The notes under the pieces were generated by a model. It was not told the DNA's origin. It searched no databases and saw nothing but the letters and a program-made list of their open reading frames with translations. A stretch of DNA of 64,000 bases from Micropterix aruncella (taxonomy: Eukaryota > Arthropoda > Insecta > Lepidoptera > Micropterigidae), in NCBI GenBank assembly GCA_944548615.1, contig OX155952.1, forward strand, positions 24,213,417 through 24,277,416, written 5' to 3'. The number at the start of each line of letters is the position of its first letter. Position 1 is the stretch's first letter. Positions 13,536 to 23,719 of this stretch are shown here, piece by piece. Made by a program: the position numbers and the translations under genes.

Positions 13536-13992
13536 CCCTCCAACTGCGGGCGATTTTCCTATTTTTTCGTACAAATTCGCGGGGAGATTTCAGCAGTTAT
13601 TCTTAATGTTCGTATTTATAAATCATTGAACAGGTTCTATTTAAAAAAAACGGTTGTGTCACCCCGAGAAATTCCCGGCAAGTAGACAAACCCCCATCCC
13701 TTCACCCCGCGCCGACCCGACATTCCCTCGCGTTAGTGTAATAACAAATGAAGATCGACATCGACTGATCCATTCTACCGTCGATCGATGCAATAGATCG
13801 ATGACCGATCGATTGTTGTGGTGGCAATTTAACTTGTGAACTTGAAAATACCGATCGTCTATGTTGACGGGTAAATAGCGTCTCCTGATTTAGACATTAC
13901 CCAGAAATCATATGGAACGCTATAGTAGCGTGCCCCGCGATTTCGCACGAAAGAGCTAAACGCGTATGTGCGCGTCGCCCACGGTTGGAGGG
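13536..13992. mobile_element. piggyBac-type MITE (TTAA, CCC ends), 457 bp
   Basis: TTAA at 13532-13535 is followed by CCCTCCAACTGCGGGCGA. The far end is the inverse, TCGCCCACGGTTGGAGGG, followed by TTAA at 13993-13996. The inverted termini are about 18 bp with two mismatches, and they begin with CCC as in known piggyBac elements. There is no transposase; the interior holds GC-rich filler and a GATCGATCG-rich patch near 13790. It would depend on a transposase in trans. Confidence 0.8.
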
Positions 13993-14004
13993 TTAAAGCT
14001 ACGT

Positions 14005-14072
14005 ATCGATAATTATTTATATCTTATAATTATATCGATAATTATGTATCGATATTATATCGATAATTATGT
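14005..14072. repeat. Short tandem/inverted ATCGATAATTAT repeats
   Basis: Several copies of 'atcgataattat' and close variants lie in alternating orientation, giving local dyad symmetry. This is a simple AT-rich repeat just downstream of the TTAA MITE. Confidence 0.6.
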
Positions 14073-14097
14073 ACATCTTATTTTAATTTATTATTTA

Positions 14098-14122
14098 TTA
14101 CACGACTGCCCTACAAAAATAG
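14098..14122 (+). mobile_element. Stub of MITE family B interrupted by a SINE
   Basis: ACACGACTGCCCTACAAAA matches the left terminus of MITE family B. It stops after about 25 bp where the tRNA-derived SINE begins. The remainder of the MITE does not resume directly after the SINE, so the copy has lost its body. Confidence 0.45.
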
Positions 14123-14393
14123 TGTATACGTGGCGTAGTGGTTAGGTCGCCTGATCTTACATTGTAAGATCCCGGGTTCGATTCCCGGCTGGGTCACCAT
14201 TTTCCGTTGGGATCAAATTAACGGAATTGCATTTTCAACTCTGTCGATGAAATGCAATAACAAGACACACACTTAAACACATGTTACACGCCCACATACA
14301 TATAAACACTTCATAGTAGGGATGGTTATAAGAGATTGTCATATGACAATAAACCCGCCCATCGTTAAATTTTCACAACAAAGAGTAGAAACA
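14123..14393 (+). mobile_element. tRNA-derived SINE, most complete copy
   Basis: The head is tRNA-like. An A-box-like TGGCGTAGTGGTTAG lies at 14131-14145, a B box GGTTCGATTCC at 14175-14185 inside a perfect CCGGG..CCCGG T-arm, and a strong anticodon-arm hairpin (ATCTTAC/GTAAGAT) sits between them. The acceptor arm does not pair, so it is not a functional tRNA gene. The tRNA-unrelated body carries 'attttccgttggg', 'acacacttaaacacatg' and an 'attgtcatatgacaat' palindrome. RNA polymerase III transcription from the internal promoter is expected by family knowledge. Other copies are at 3160-3310 (-) and 53146-53255 (+). Confidence 0.85.
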
Positions 14394-14449
14394 CTAATAT
14401 GTCTATTCGTCCGTTTTTATAATATCCAAATTGATCATACAGGTACATA

Positions 14450-14600
14450 CAGTTGAAAGTTCTTCATTATTGCTTTTATGATATGATAGGGGAGAGGTTG
14501 GCAGGGGGGTTGGAGGGGGGAGGGTTTGTCAAAGGGGAAGCGGAGCGAGGAGGGGGGGTGTCTACTTACCGGAAAAGTCTTAGGGTGACCCAACCGATTT
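14450..14600. repeat. G-rich purine tract
   Basis: On the + strand 14490-14560 consists mostly of G and A (ggggagagg...gggggg). This could adopt G-quadruplex or triplex structure. The end at 14570-14600 is the inverse of a block seen at 5811 and 13650 that contains GGTTGTGTCACCC, so it may be the end of a small repeat. Confidence 0.45.
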
Positions 14601-14603
14601 TTT

Positions 14604-14998
14604 ACACGACTGCACGACAAAAAAGGATCGTAATGTGTTCAGGGTTCATCTATGTATGTATTCCGTTTCTTTATTACACCATAACTTCTAAACGCTTTAA
14701 CCCATTTAGACAGTTGTGGTATTGTTAGAACCGTTATGTCGTCCCGAGTGCCATAATATGGTACCTTAACAATCCAAATATCAAGTAAGTAGTTGTCTAA
14801 ATGTCCAAATGTCAATAAAAATAACATAAATATATCATATTCAGTGTCAAATTAAAGGTCTCATTGAGTAGGTACATGCTGGGAAAATACATGCATCTAT
14901 ATGGATAAATACATAAACCACAAATATTTCATCAAAAATGCCGTAATAAAAATTGTTATAAATACAACATTCACTATCTGTAACGGCAGTCGTGTTTT
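14604..14998 (+). mobile_element. MITE family B copy 2, complete
   Basis: Begins ACACGACTGCACGACAAAA and ends GTAACGGCAGTCGTGT, giving imperfect inverted termini of about 11 bp. The interior follows the family order: 'gggttcatctatgtatgta', 'ttattacaccataacttc', 'ccaaatgtcaataaa', 'tatatggataaatacataaa' and 'gccgtaataaaaatt'. It is non-coding. It faces another copy of the same family (15333-15717) 335 bp away in the opposite orientation. Confidence 0.85.
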
Positions 14999-15332
14999 TT
15001 ATTATTTTTAATATATTAATTTATTTTATTTATTTATTTGTATACATTCAGGTTAACAGTTAGCAGCGTGATAGTAGAGTAAATCGTATCTAGTCATATA
15101 AGCAATGAACACAACACATACGATCATTCTAGATGGATGTCCAACTAGAACGAACAGCCAGTACCTGGGCATACGAAATACACTCACTTTTTTTAGTTTT
15201 ACTGACATTATTTGACAACTAAACTACTTTATATAATATTATATATTAACACCAAAATAATGGTATAAAATGTTACACAATAATATAAATATACAAGATA
15301 CAATTAAATATAATAAAAAGAATAAAGACACG
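14999..15332. other. Spacer between two inverted MITE B copies
   Basis: AT-rich sequence with a TTTATTTATTTATTTG run near 15018-15040 that looks like a LINE tail on the opposite strand. No gene. Confidence 0.4.
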
Positions 15333-15717
15333 ACTGCCACGCCGTTACAGAAAGTGAACTATTGTATCTTTAATTATTTTTAATACGGTTTTTTATGAAT
15401 TATTTGTGGTTTATTTATTGATCTATATATATATATATATATGTACATTTCCGGAATATACTCAATAAGACCTTTCATTTGACACTAAACACGATATAGT
15501 TATGTTTATTGACATTTGGTCATTTAGAAATTAACACAACTACCTACTTAATTGATATTTGGGCAGTAAAGGTTGATACTTAGGATGGCATAACGAATAC
15601 CACATTCTTATAAATCGGTTCAAGCGTTTAGAAGTTATGGTGGAATAAAGATACGGAAAACATACATAGATGAACCCTGAACATATTTCACTACATTTTT
15701 GTTCGGCAGTCATGTAA
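15333..15717 (-). mobile_element. MITE family B copy 3, inverted
   Basis: Reverse complement of the family B consensus. It starts ACACGACTGCCACGCCGTTACAG and closes with TGTTCGGCAGTCATGT. An expanded AT run at 15424-15441 sits where other copies have only 'tatatgg'. Together with copy 2 it makes an inverted repeat with arms near 400 bp. Confidence 0.85.
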
Positions 15718-17370
15718 TAAAAGGGTTAGTTATACTCGTATAGTGTAATAAAAGGGTATTTAGTTGATTATGATTATGGCTATATGATGACTATGGCGAT
15801 ATTAATTATTTTATTTGATTTTATTTTTTATAACTGATTAAATTTATGTAATTTATAATTTAAACATAATTATTCTATAATTATATTAAGAAAGTAGGCA
15901 TATGTATGGTATTCCGGCTTGATGCAGCCGCTTGAAAATCCGCAGGTCTTAATGATACAAATAAGACATGGGAAGATGCATGTTCAGTTACTATTTCATT
16001 AACAAGATAAATAAATAAAAGCTTTTTATTTTTGTCTAAAAGAAGTCTTAGATCTTGTATTTGTTTAGATATATAACGATTAATATTATTATTACACTTT
16101 TGGCGAGGTAGGGTGGACCCATATTAATGACCGTCTGTGCAAGATTTAGGATATTAGGATAGCTGTCTTGCCGCATGGGAGTCACCCCTTTAGGAGTTAT
16201 AAATTTTCTTAATATTTGAAATACTCACTTAATGCTGTCAAAGATATCGACTTTGAGGCATATTTTACAATAGATCGCTTAATCGGTCGAAAGCCAGCCC
16301 AGCTCTCGCGCGCAAAAAACTGTGCCGCAACTTTTCGGTCGATTTTGTAAATAAATTATTTTTTTTTATGAATTTCCTCTTATTATCAAGTAATTAATCT
16401 TGCTAGTCGTGTATATTATATATTCATATATTATATATGGGGGCCGGCCGAAACGGTTACGCGCGGATCTGTCAAACAACGCAAAATGCCTATAGGCACT
16501 GTTGGCGTCCGATGTGTTAAAGCCCGAATTGCACGATTCACATTTACGGTAGTCCCTTTAGTTTTATTTTAGATACGGTTAAGGGATTTTTTATTTCATT
16601 TATATCAAATATACCTTCAATGCTAAACTCTTGTATTTTTATAGCAATTGAATAGTAAATTTGAATACAACAAATATTTATAGCAATTTAGATTTTTTTT
16701 CTTCGATTTCAATTTTAGATCTTAAATAACTTAAGAACGATTCTCTCTTTCTGTCTCTGTCTCTCACGGTTTCTCTTTCTCTCTCTATACTTCTATACAT
16801 AGTTTAAGTGATCCAGATTTTAGTATTTCGCTTACTAATTGAAAATCACTTTCGCCAATATTAAGAGGAATTAACGTCAATTCCCAAATTACATTAAAGC
16901 AATATCGCCCGAATGTGAGTCACCTTTGAAAGTCACCCGCGGTAAAGGCAATTTAACTTATTGCATTATGAACACACGCACTTCTCAGGGCGGGTCGTCC
17001 AAGTTGGCAAGTGGTGACTTTCTCCAGGGAGAACGGCCGCACCAATATTGGGCTGAGTGACGATCGTTAATCGCGTCGATAAGTGAGCTCTCAGGCAAAT
17101 TGATTTAGTCAAAACCACTGCCAGAGAGTGTACGAGAGGGAGATGCGACATCTTGCGAGAGAGACATCTGAGAGACATCAGCATTAATGCAATGCTTTTA
17201 GTTGGATATGGTAGCCCAATTTATTAAGTGGCTTTTCCAGCGTGCTACAGTAGTGTTTGTGTCATATTTTTTTTAACAAATCGATTAAACAGTAATCCGT
17301 AGTCAAAGAGTTAAATTAGATAATTAACTGAAACTTGAAAAGAGCTGTTTCAATTTGGTAACAACTTTTT
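15718..17370. other. No supported gene; CT-rich microsatellite at 16739-16790
   Basis: AT-rich DNA. A TCTCTG/CTCTTT polypyrimidine stretch lies at about 16739-16790. A GC-richer patch at 16890-17190 has a 72-codon open frame on the minus strand without recognisable similarity. It could be regulatory or the edge of an old repeat. Confidence 0.3.
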
Positions 17371-17372
17371 TA

Positions 17373-17779
17373 CAGAGTGAGTTTTTATTAATCGGCATCC
17401 TTCAAGATGGTGAATCAGTATGAGCATCTAAACAACTTTTAATAAGAAAAAAAAATATATTTTTTAACTTTAGATTATAGTTTTTTTTTTAATTTACAAA
17501 TTTGAAGAACTTGACTGTTAAATAAAAGTTTCACAAGTGTTTGAGCGCGCCGCGATATTTATCGGTAGGTAAAATATCGCTAATATATCATATTAATGAT
17601 ATTTAACCCACCGCTAGATAGCGCATCGTACTCAGCGCATTTTATGATATTAAAAAAAATAACTTTAAAAAATACGTTTCTAAAAACATTTTTTTTCTAC
17701 AATTTTTTAACAAAAGTTGCTTGTTTGCCCGTATTTATTCACCCCCTTCAAGGATGCCGTTTAATAAAAACTCACTCTG
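17373..17779. mobile_element. Tc1/mariner-like MITE (TA duplication, long inverted ends)
   Basis: The ends are CAGAGTGAGTTTTTATTAA at 17373 and its exact inverse finishing at 17779, flanked by TA at 17371-17372 and 17780-17781. The inverted similarity continues for roughly 45-70 bp through 'cggcatccttcaag' and 'aacaactttt' with mismatches. A TA duplication is the Tc1/mariner target preference. There is no transposase. A palindrome-rich patch with ATATCG motifs is inside. Confidence 0.75.
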
Positions 17780-17797
17780 TATATGATAGTACACGAT

Positions 17798-17868
17798 ATG
17801 ATATGAAGTTTACGAAATACACGAAATAAAATAAATAATCATTTTATTTCGTGTACTTCATATCATAT
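17798..17868. repeat. Hairpin: ATGATATGAAGT..ACACGAAATAAAAT
   Basis: The left arm (17798-17831) and right arm (17840-17868) are inverted. The left arm has a 9-bp extra segment containing GAAATAC. The loop is about 8 nt. The hairpin sits 17 bp beyond the TA MITE and may be its relative or independent. Confidence 0.65.
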
Positions 17869-17881
17869 TTTCTTGCTAATA

Positions 17882-18366
17882 ACTTTATGAGATGCATTTA
17901 TTTATTTATTCATAATTTAATATACAAGGTACAAAAAAGTCAACATATTAAAACATCTTTCATTTAATATACCTATTATAAACTTGTCTCAGTAAGCAGA
18001 TTAATATCTTTTTCATAAAATGGTTTACCACCTCACTAGGAATTAACCTGTCTTGAGGTGGTACTAATGAGGTGGTAGGTACTAAACAGCGGTCCAAAAA
18101 TCATTTCGATACTCTGCTAATGAAATTTTTGATACTTTTATTTTGAAATAATATTTGAAGTCTTTTACATAATAATTATAATATACTGTAAAATGAATCA
18201 AAGTTCAAAGATTATTTAATTTCGAAATCCTGCAAGGGTATATGACTTACAATAATTATTACATACATAATTTATAACTTTATAACTTATTTTAGTCATA
18301 TATCTGGCAAATAGAACATTTTATCATATTAGATATCTGAATGCCAATAAACTATATAAAATAGAC
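17882..18366 (-). other. AT-rich DNA with LINE-like tail, no coding motif
   Basis: A TTTATTTATTTATTC run at 17897-17912 reads as an AAATAAATA tail on the minus strand, the usual end of lepidopteran LINE 3' regions. The sequence to its right (17990-18080) is GC-richer and could be the remnant body, but no reverse-transcriptase motif is visible. Confidence 0.3.
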
Positions 18367-18370
18367 CATT

Positions 18371-19725
18371 ATTTTATTTTATTTTATTTATTTATGACAT
18401 TGACTAAAAATTGAAAAGAGATTTGAAATAATAATTAAGAAATATCTATAACATATATACCAAATCCAAGACGTTAACAAAAAAAATGTATAGATTAGAG
18501 AGAAAAATTGAATATCCTTGCAAAAAAAATATAAAAATAATCAAAGGAGTAAAACTAATAAAATAAAAGGAATATTCTTAATCATGTAAAAAAAATTGCC
18601 TCTAAAATGAAATGTTGGAAATAAGGTTAATATAAATAAGTCTAAAAAATTCAACAAATTTAAGTATTCGATTGTAAATATAAAATTTTAAAAGTTTGTG
18701 TCATGTAAACATTTCTGTAACAAAAAGTTCTTGGTTAGTTTTTTGAATAGTAAATTTTTTGAATATGTTGGCATATTTTTTTATTCCTTTGGTAAACTGT
18801 TATAAAATGTTATGCTTCTGTATTGAGTTGTCTTTTGAAATTGTGACGTTGTAGGTATAGAATGATGTGTATATACATCGATTTGTGCCTTGTATTGTGG
18901 GAATGAACGTGGGCTTGAGTTTGGTGCTTTCCTTTATTTTTATAGAATTCGCACACGCTTTCATGAAGATGTATAGCATAAACGGTGGGGATCTTTAGTT
19001 CGCAAAATAGTGGTTTGCAAGATTATGTTTCATGTTTAACCCCTTGAGTATGATACGACCAAATCTGGTTCTGAAACAATTATCCGTTGAGTATGATACG
19101 ACCAGATCTGGTTCCGCGTTTTTTTCACTTCTTTGACGTTCTCATATTTATTCATAATTATCTAATTGTTTTACAAAATGATATTTCAATATTCTATATT
19201 GTGCAGTTGTTCTTTTTATGATTGGTGTAGTAGTTTCGTAGTTATAGTACTTTAAGGTCGATGTCGCCGAAAATCCTGCAAAAGAGACAGATGCATCCAT
19301 GAAAATACCCATTTACTCCAAGGGTTAATCCGCGTATTGCTCGCACGGCTCATCTCTGTAAAATAAATACCTCTTTAATACCAATGGCATTTGTCTATAA
19401 TAAAATCCCATATATCAAGTGGGTGTCAACAAGAGAATAGTATACACTCACAACTTCCCTTTTGTCCAATATCTTCCATAACCTGGAGATCGCATAGCAG
19501 GCTGAACATTTGGATTTAAACTGGTCTATATGGTTTTTCAATGACATATCCTCATAGATGTGAATTCCTAGAAATTTTGTGTACTTGGCATCTCGACAGA
19601 ATAATTTAACGCTAACTGTTTTTCTTTATTGTTTGAGAAGTTTTTCAATACTGTTTTGCCTAAATTTAGCGACCTCTGGTTTTCTCTAAGCCAATAAATA
19701 ATCTAGATCAAAAGTTTTCCGTTTA
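18371..19725 (-). pseudogene. Decayed LINE reverse transcriptase (jockey/CR1-like), split by a MITE
   Basis: Reading the minus strand from 19725 downward gives the late reverse-transcriptase region: SLNLGKTVLKNF, then YTKFLGIHIYEDMS, then KNHIDQF, CYAISRLWKILD and VYYSLVDTHLIYGILL. These follow the conserved order of LINE RT palm and thumb motifs. After a TTAA MITE (19040-19324) the frame resumes with the C-terminal hallmark HVHSHNTRHKSMYTHH and YNSLPKE. The 3' region runs to a TTTTA/TTTA tail at 18371-18396. Several frameshifts and stops are present and the 5' two thirds are missing. It encoded the polymerase for target-primed reverse transcription; this copy is dead. Confidence 0.85.
19040..19324. 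mobile_element. TTAA MITE family C copy 1, 285 bp
   Basis: Flanked by TTAA at 19036-19039 and 19325-19328. The left end is CCCCTTGAGTA and the right end TTTACTCCAAGGG, forming short inverted repeats that start with CCC. Just inside the left end, GAGTATGATACGACC plus ARATCTGGTTC occurs twice about 45 bp apart, each with an AGATCT-type palindrome, as expected for transposase-binding subterminal repeats. It sits inside the decayed LINE at 18371-19725. A second copy lies at 29541-29837. Confidence 0.8.
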
Positions 19726-20314
19726 TTATTATCCGAATATATTTGCTAACTCATTGCAACTCAAATTCTGTCTCAATTCGATTTCAATATGATTAAATTT
19801 ACATTTTATCACCAGATCTTACCCAAATTAACACTGATGTAAATTCATACATGACCACGCCCACGACTACCATCGCTGATGTTCGGGGACAGTAACAAGA
19901 AATAGGCGGAACATTACGACAGTTCACTTGCTTTACGGCAAGCGCTCACATGGCAATAAATGTTCATATCCCGCTATTTCATACGATCGCCGGTTTTACG
20001 ATTTGACGATATTTAAAGCGTAAAATATTGCGGATATATATATAGACTGACATAGTAGGTTAGTTCTTAATCCATTTCGGGATTAACCGCCCGTCACTCT
20101 TAACCGTTCTAGCCTTCTCCTTCCATCAATGCTTTTATCGAAGGATTTGCCTCTTCCATTAGCCTAATTGCTACGGGACGGAGGAAGTATGCCGCGTACT
20201 CAGAAATTTAATTCCTTATTCTATTAACTAAACAAAAAAAGTGTACACTTTAAACCAATTGAGAGTCCTGGGAATCGATAATTACCATGTTTCTTATATT
20301 GATCATTCTTTCAG
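19726..20314 (+). other. Upstream intron sequence of the Ig-superfamily gene
   Basis: No repeat or exon could be recognised with confidence. The stretch just before 20315 ends in 'attctttcag', a good splice acceptor, so at least the 3' part is intron. Earlier exons of the gene are not recognisable upstream in this window. Confidence 0.5.
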
Positions 20315-20485
20315 ATGAGATGGTGATCTCTTCAAACAAGTATGAAGTGGTATCTACAGCCCGATCGTCGTTCGAGTCAAGGATGACTCTAACTGTGAGA
20401 AAACTGTCACAATCCGATCTGGGCGGTTACAGATGCGTCGCTAAGAATTCTCTCGGCGAAGTGGACAGCAATATACGGCTCTACG
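20315..20485 (+). CDS. Ig-superfamily cell-surface protein (DIP/lachesin-like), penultimate coding exon visible
   Basis: The exon encodes 57 residues and is bounded by a 'ctttcag' acceptor (AG at 20313-20314) and a donor (GT at 20486). Both flanking introns are phase 1, the rule for Ig-domain exons. It holds the second half of an Ig C2-type domain, with strand motif MTLTVRKLSQSDLGGYRC, i.e. the D-x-G-x-Y-x-C signature with the second cysteine, followed by VAKNSLGEVDSNIRLY. This pattern is characteristic of the third Ig domain of insect DIP, lachesin and neurotrimin-like proteins. These are GPI-anchored or membrane-bound neuronal recognition molecules; DIPs bind Dpr proteins. The exact paralogue cannot be named. 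The ATG near its start (20288) belongs to the intron and is not a real start. Confidence 0.85.
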
Positions 20486-21809
20486 GTACGAATAACACAA
20501 TATCTATTATTTACAAGCTTTTATTTACCTTGCAATGTTTGTCAGTATATATGTTAGTATATAAGTTTGTTTAAGTCAAATCTTGTAAGCTAAATTAGAA
20601 TTACTTCCTCATATCCAATGGTTGAAATTTTAAATGTTGGTTCAGTTCTTTTGACAATGCATTTTAATGATGAGCATGACCTGATTCTACACACAGGATC
20701 GGCTCCTGACGAGGCTACCCTCCCACGGTCAACAGATACACAATTTTATATACGTTCTTAATTATGACAGCCCGTTCTAAATATTACAATGACATTACTG
20801 CTGCGCCCAGGGTTGGTTCCTGACGAGGTGACTCATCAACGGTCAACAGTAAAGAAACGAAATTTTGTACAAGCATTCAATTATGATAGCCTATTGTGAG
20901 TTTCACTGCGTCAGGGCTACTGCACCTAGGGTTGGCCTCCAGTAAGAGGGATCCTCAACACTCGACAGCTCAGCAACGATATGTTGTTCAATCATTCAAT
21001 TATGATAGATTGTTCTAAGTTTTACCGAAATTGGGCTGCTGCATCCAGGGTTGGCTTCCAACGTGAGTAACCCTTAACGGTCAATAGCAAAAAACACGAA
21101 ATTCTGTATAACATTCAATTATGTCAGTTACATCGTTCTATGTTGGCTGGCGTTCTTTGTGAGCTAATAGGCCCTGATGGAGTTGGCCACGAAGACCCAT
21201 TTCGTTCAGGGTCGGTCATACTCACAAGTCAACACTCATCCGGCGGCCTCCACGTAGAAGAGAGAGCCAGGGTAGGACGCTGGCCTGCGGGCCGGTCTCC
21301 CCTAGAAGTCAACCTTCGGGCGCTCCTGGACGGTTTGCGCGCCGTACGGCGTCTGCCACTCGATTGTGTACTCCGACTAACAGCCGGGGGAGTATGGGAA
21401 CAATAATGTTTCCTGTAACCAGTCAGGAGAAGGAGGTATGCTGAAGGTTAGTCGCCCCCTGACTTCCAAGCTGGTAGTCAGGGGGCGAGGCTGCCCGCTG
21501 TATATCTTTCCCGGTGCCTCGCCCTAAGGCGTTGGCCTCTGACGGGCAAAAGGCGTAACTAGACTATGGATTGTTTTTCGTCCCAAGTCTTCTGCACTCA
21601 CCTGACGGGAGACACAACGATAAATTTCGTTATAACTTCCTGGTGACGGGTTCGCCCGTTCTAAGTTCTACTATGGCTGGCTGCTGCACCCAGTGTTGGC
21701 TCGGCAAAGAGAATTTTAATAAAAGCTTGTTTTTAAAAATGTGTTTTTACTATTATCTTATTTAAGTATATAATATTGTGAAGTTTTTTCCTATATTTTT
21801 TTTTCACAG
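20486..21809 (+). other. Intron of the Ig-superfamily gene, filled with family A repeats
   Basis: A 1324-bp phase-1 intron with donor GTACGA and an acceptor 'tttttttttcacag' at 21796-21809. Joining the two exons across it gives an uninterrupted LYEIPGPSKDV, which confirms the boundaries. Most of it (about 20690-21720) is repeat DNA described separately. Confidence 0.85.
20690..21720 (+). repeat. Repeat family A in intron, with about 118-bp tandem units
   Basis: At least four tandem units of about 117-119 bp start near 20693, 20810, 20927 and 21046. Each has the landmarks 'cagggttggttcc', 'gacgag.tgac', 'caacggtcaacag', 'acgaaattttgtacaa', 'cattcaattatgatag' and 'gttctaagttttac'. A further partial unit appears at about 21640-21710. 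Between them lies a GC-rich 0.5-kb module (21150-21640) shared with 62050-62660 and, in reverse, with 9715-10330. No coding function is conserved between copies; the open frame at 21140-21406 is broken in the 62-kb copy. Confidence 0.75.
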
Positions 21810-22174
21810 AAATTCCTGGTCCTAGTAAAGACGTGCATCCACCGCCGTACGAGATCACTCACATGGACGAAGATATGTATTACACCCATACCGAGGTCGG
21901 TCCAGATAATCAGTTTGGATCCGCAGATCGAGCGAGTGATGACGAAGATGATGACGATAACGACATTCCAGAAGAAAGAATCAAATCGAAAATCACAGTG
22001 ACATCAAAAGTCAACAGCGTGGATGGAGTCGGAATCGTTAAACAACAAACCAATAGGGCTCCTAAGTCGCATAAAAACGATATGGATTTATCTTGTGCGA
22101 AAAATATTCAAAATATTATAGAAACTAAAATGCTAGTTATTTTGAGTTGTTATAATATTGTAAGGCATCTTTAG
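21810..22174 (+). CDS. Ig-superfamily cell-surface protein (DIP/lachesin-like), last coding exon
   Basis: This exon continues the preceding Ig exon in frame (split Glu codon) and encodes about 121 residues to a TAG stop at 22172-22174. It begins EIPGPSKDVHPPPYE, the linker after the last Ig domain. An acidic, disordered tail with DDEDDDDNDIPEERIKSK follows, and it ends with a short hydrophobic segment, KMLVILSCYNIVRHL. In DIP-type proteins the C-terminal hydrophobic stretch serves as a GPI-attachment signal. Here it is short and weakly hydrophobic, so anchoring is uncertain, and an alternative 3' exon may exist. The family assignment rests on the joined protein, not on this exon alone. Confidence 0.75.
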
Positions 22175-22290
22175 TTACTTGCGAATTTATCGATATTTTG
22201 AAATCCCTCTTCTCCGTGTTTTGTTTTCAAAGTTTGATTTAATTTAGTTTTAAACTGTACTCAATAAATGTCTCTCGCGTCTTTTGGGGC
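22175..22290 (+). other. 3' UTR with polyadenylation signal AATAAA at 22263-22268
   Basis: AT-rich sequence follows the stop codon. The canonical AATAAA is 89 bp after the stop, and cleavage would be expected about 10-30 bp later. It marks the likely end of the Ig-superfamily transcript. Confidence 0.6.
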
Positions 22291-22959
22291 CCCAGATAAC
22301 CGGAGGCAGGCCATCAGGCAAGAGTGATGCGTTGCCGCCGTTGCCAATTACTCAAAATGCTTTCGGGCGATATTGGCCCTACTCTTCGCCGGCCAGCCAC
22401 CTGCGTTTGTTTGCAAATCGTTAGTGTGCGCTGTTGGGTGTTTTCCTTTTTGATCTTACTTTGCTGTGCGGCTTACGTACGCTACAGATATATTTTTATT
22501 TTAGTTTCACTATTTATTTTCGTGCGTTTCGTTTATTCAATTTAAACTGTAAATAGCACGAATATTAATGACATATGTCTTATATCTACATATATGCGTC
22601 TCCTTGACGTTCGGGATCCGAGCTGCGCAGCGCATCAATTGTTTAACTATGACAGTTGGTAAAATATGCTGGCTTTAAAAAAGCACCGTTATTAGTCAGA
22701 TTCCAGGATTAGCTTATGACGTCGTACGTGTTTAGTAACAGGACTAAGGAAAATAGGAGGACGGACATTTTGACGCCGCCAACGCCCCTCGTAAAATCGC
22801 GGCATAGCTTTACCTCACCACACTAATTAAAACGACACTTGAAACGAAAGTTGCGTTTAAACACATTCAATGTGTGACATCAGCACTTTGGAATTATCAA
22901 CTACCGCAGGTGAAGGTATATCACTTGATTGATCGTAATTTTAACCGTGGGCTTAACGT
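22291..22959. other. Intergenic DNA, no gene recognised
   Basis: GC-mixed, with short open frames that show no domain. The patch 22270-22400 is GC-rich (ggggcccc, ccggaggcagg) and may be a fragment of family A. Confidence 0.3.
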
Positions 22960-23560
22960 AGAGACCTGGGGACGAAACCGTTCACCGTCTAGCTACTCCA
23001 ACTTGTCTATGAGTGGACCCAGCGGGGAGCCTCGCACCGTTCCTACCACATTTGGTCGGATTTCTCCGTCCTCCGGTCTGGTCACTGATTCGAAGGCGCT
23101 TGCGCGGCCTCTACCTGATGTAAACGGTTATTCAGTTTGAAGACATCTCAGACCGAGTCTCACGAACAGTTTGAATACTTTGCGGATCGAGGCGCTCTTT
23201 GCCCGCCATGGTCACTCGGGATCGGATGGCCAACAATCGACTCTAGAGTTGAAAACTTCAGGTCGACAACTACTCTTCGCTGTCATAGGAAATATACACG
23301 GAATGCGTACGCGTGGCTCACAGAACCTAGTACGCAGACCGCCCAATTCCGCCCTAGGTATTCCCCCAAATCCGCGATCTTCTGATCCCAACCGCTTCGA
23401 CTGAGGGATTACAGCCGTGGCAGAAGCTCACCGCAGCCCTGACAAATTTAGTCCCTCTACGGGAAGGCTGCCAGATAGGAATGAACCGTGATTTCGGTAG
23501 GCCAGATGACATAGTGTCTAGCCAACAACACCAAATCTGGACGGAACTATTAAAAGCCTG
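22960..23560 (+). repeat. Repeat family A, further copy
   Basis: Shares 'gattcgaaggcgcttgcgc' with 10265 and 11385, 'cactcgggat' with 11452, and the motif 'ctacgggaaggctgccagat', then 'aggaatgaaccgtg', with 11655. The overlapping open frames at 22874-23404 show no recognised domain. GC content is well above the surroundings. Confidence 0.5.
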
Positions 23561-23719
23561 TGTGACATCAACAGCCGGTTCGCCATTCTCTATTAATGGT
23601 ATTTTATATCGAACCCCAATATTTTATCTACTAGACGTGTACTAGTTTGATGAGCCACAGAAATACATATCTACCACAGAATACATATATCTACTCACAC
23701 TTACACAATTACCTATTCA

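Noticed and set aside
14123..14199. Functional tRNA gene
   Set aside because: A- and B-box sequences and T-arm pair, but the acceptor stem does not, and the anticodon loop lacks the usual T33. The sequence continues into a repeat body found elsewhere, so it is a SINE head.
20287..20574. ATG-started 95-residue protein
   Set aside because: The first codons and the last 29 fall in intron sequence; splice signals and the Ig pattern limit coding to 20315-20485.
21140..21406. 88-codon + strand gene inside the intron
   Set aside because: The homologous frame at 62 kb has stops; it lies in a repeat inside an intron.
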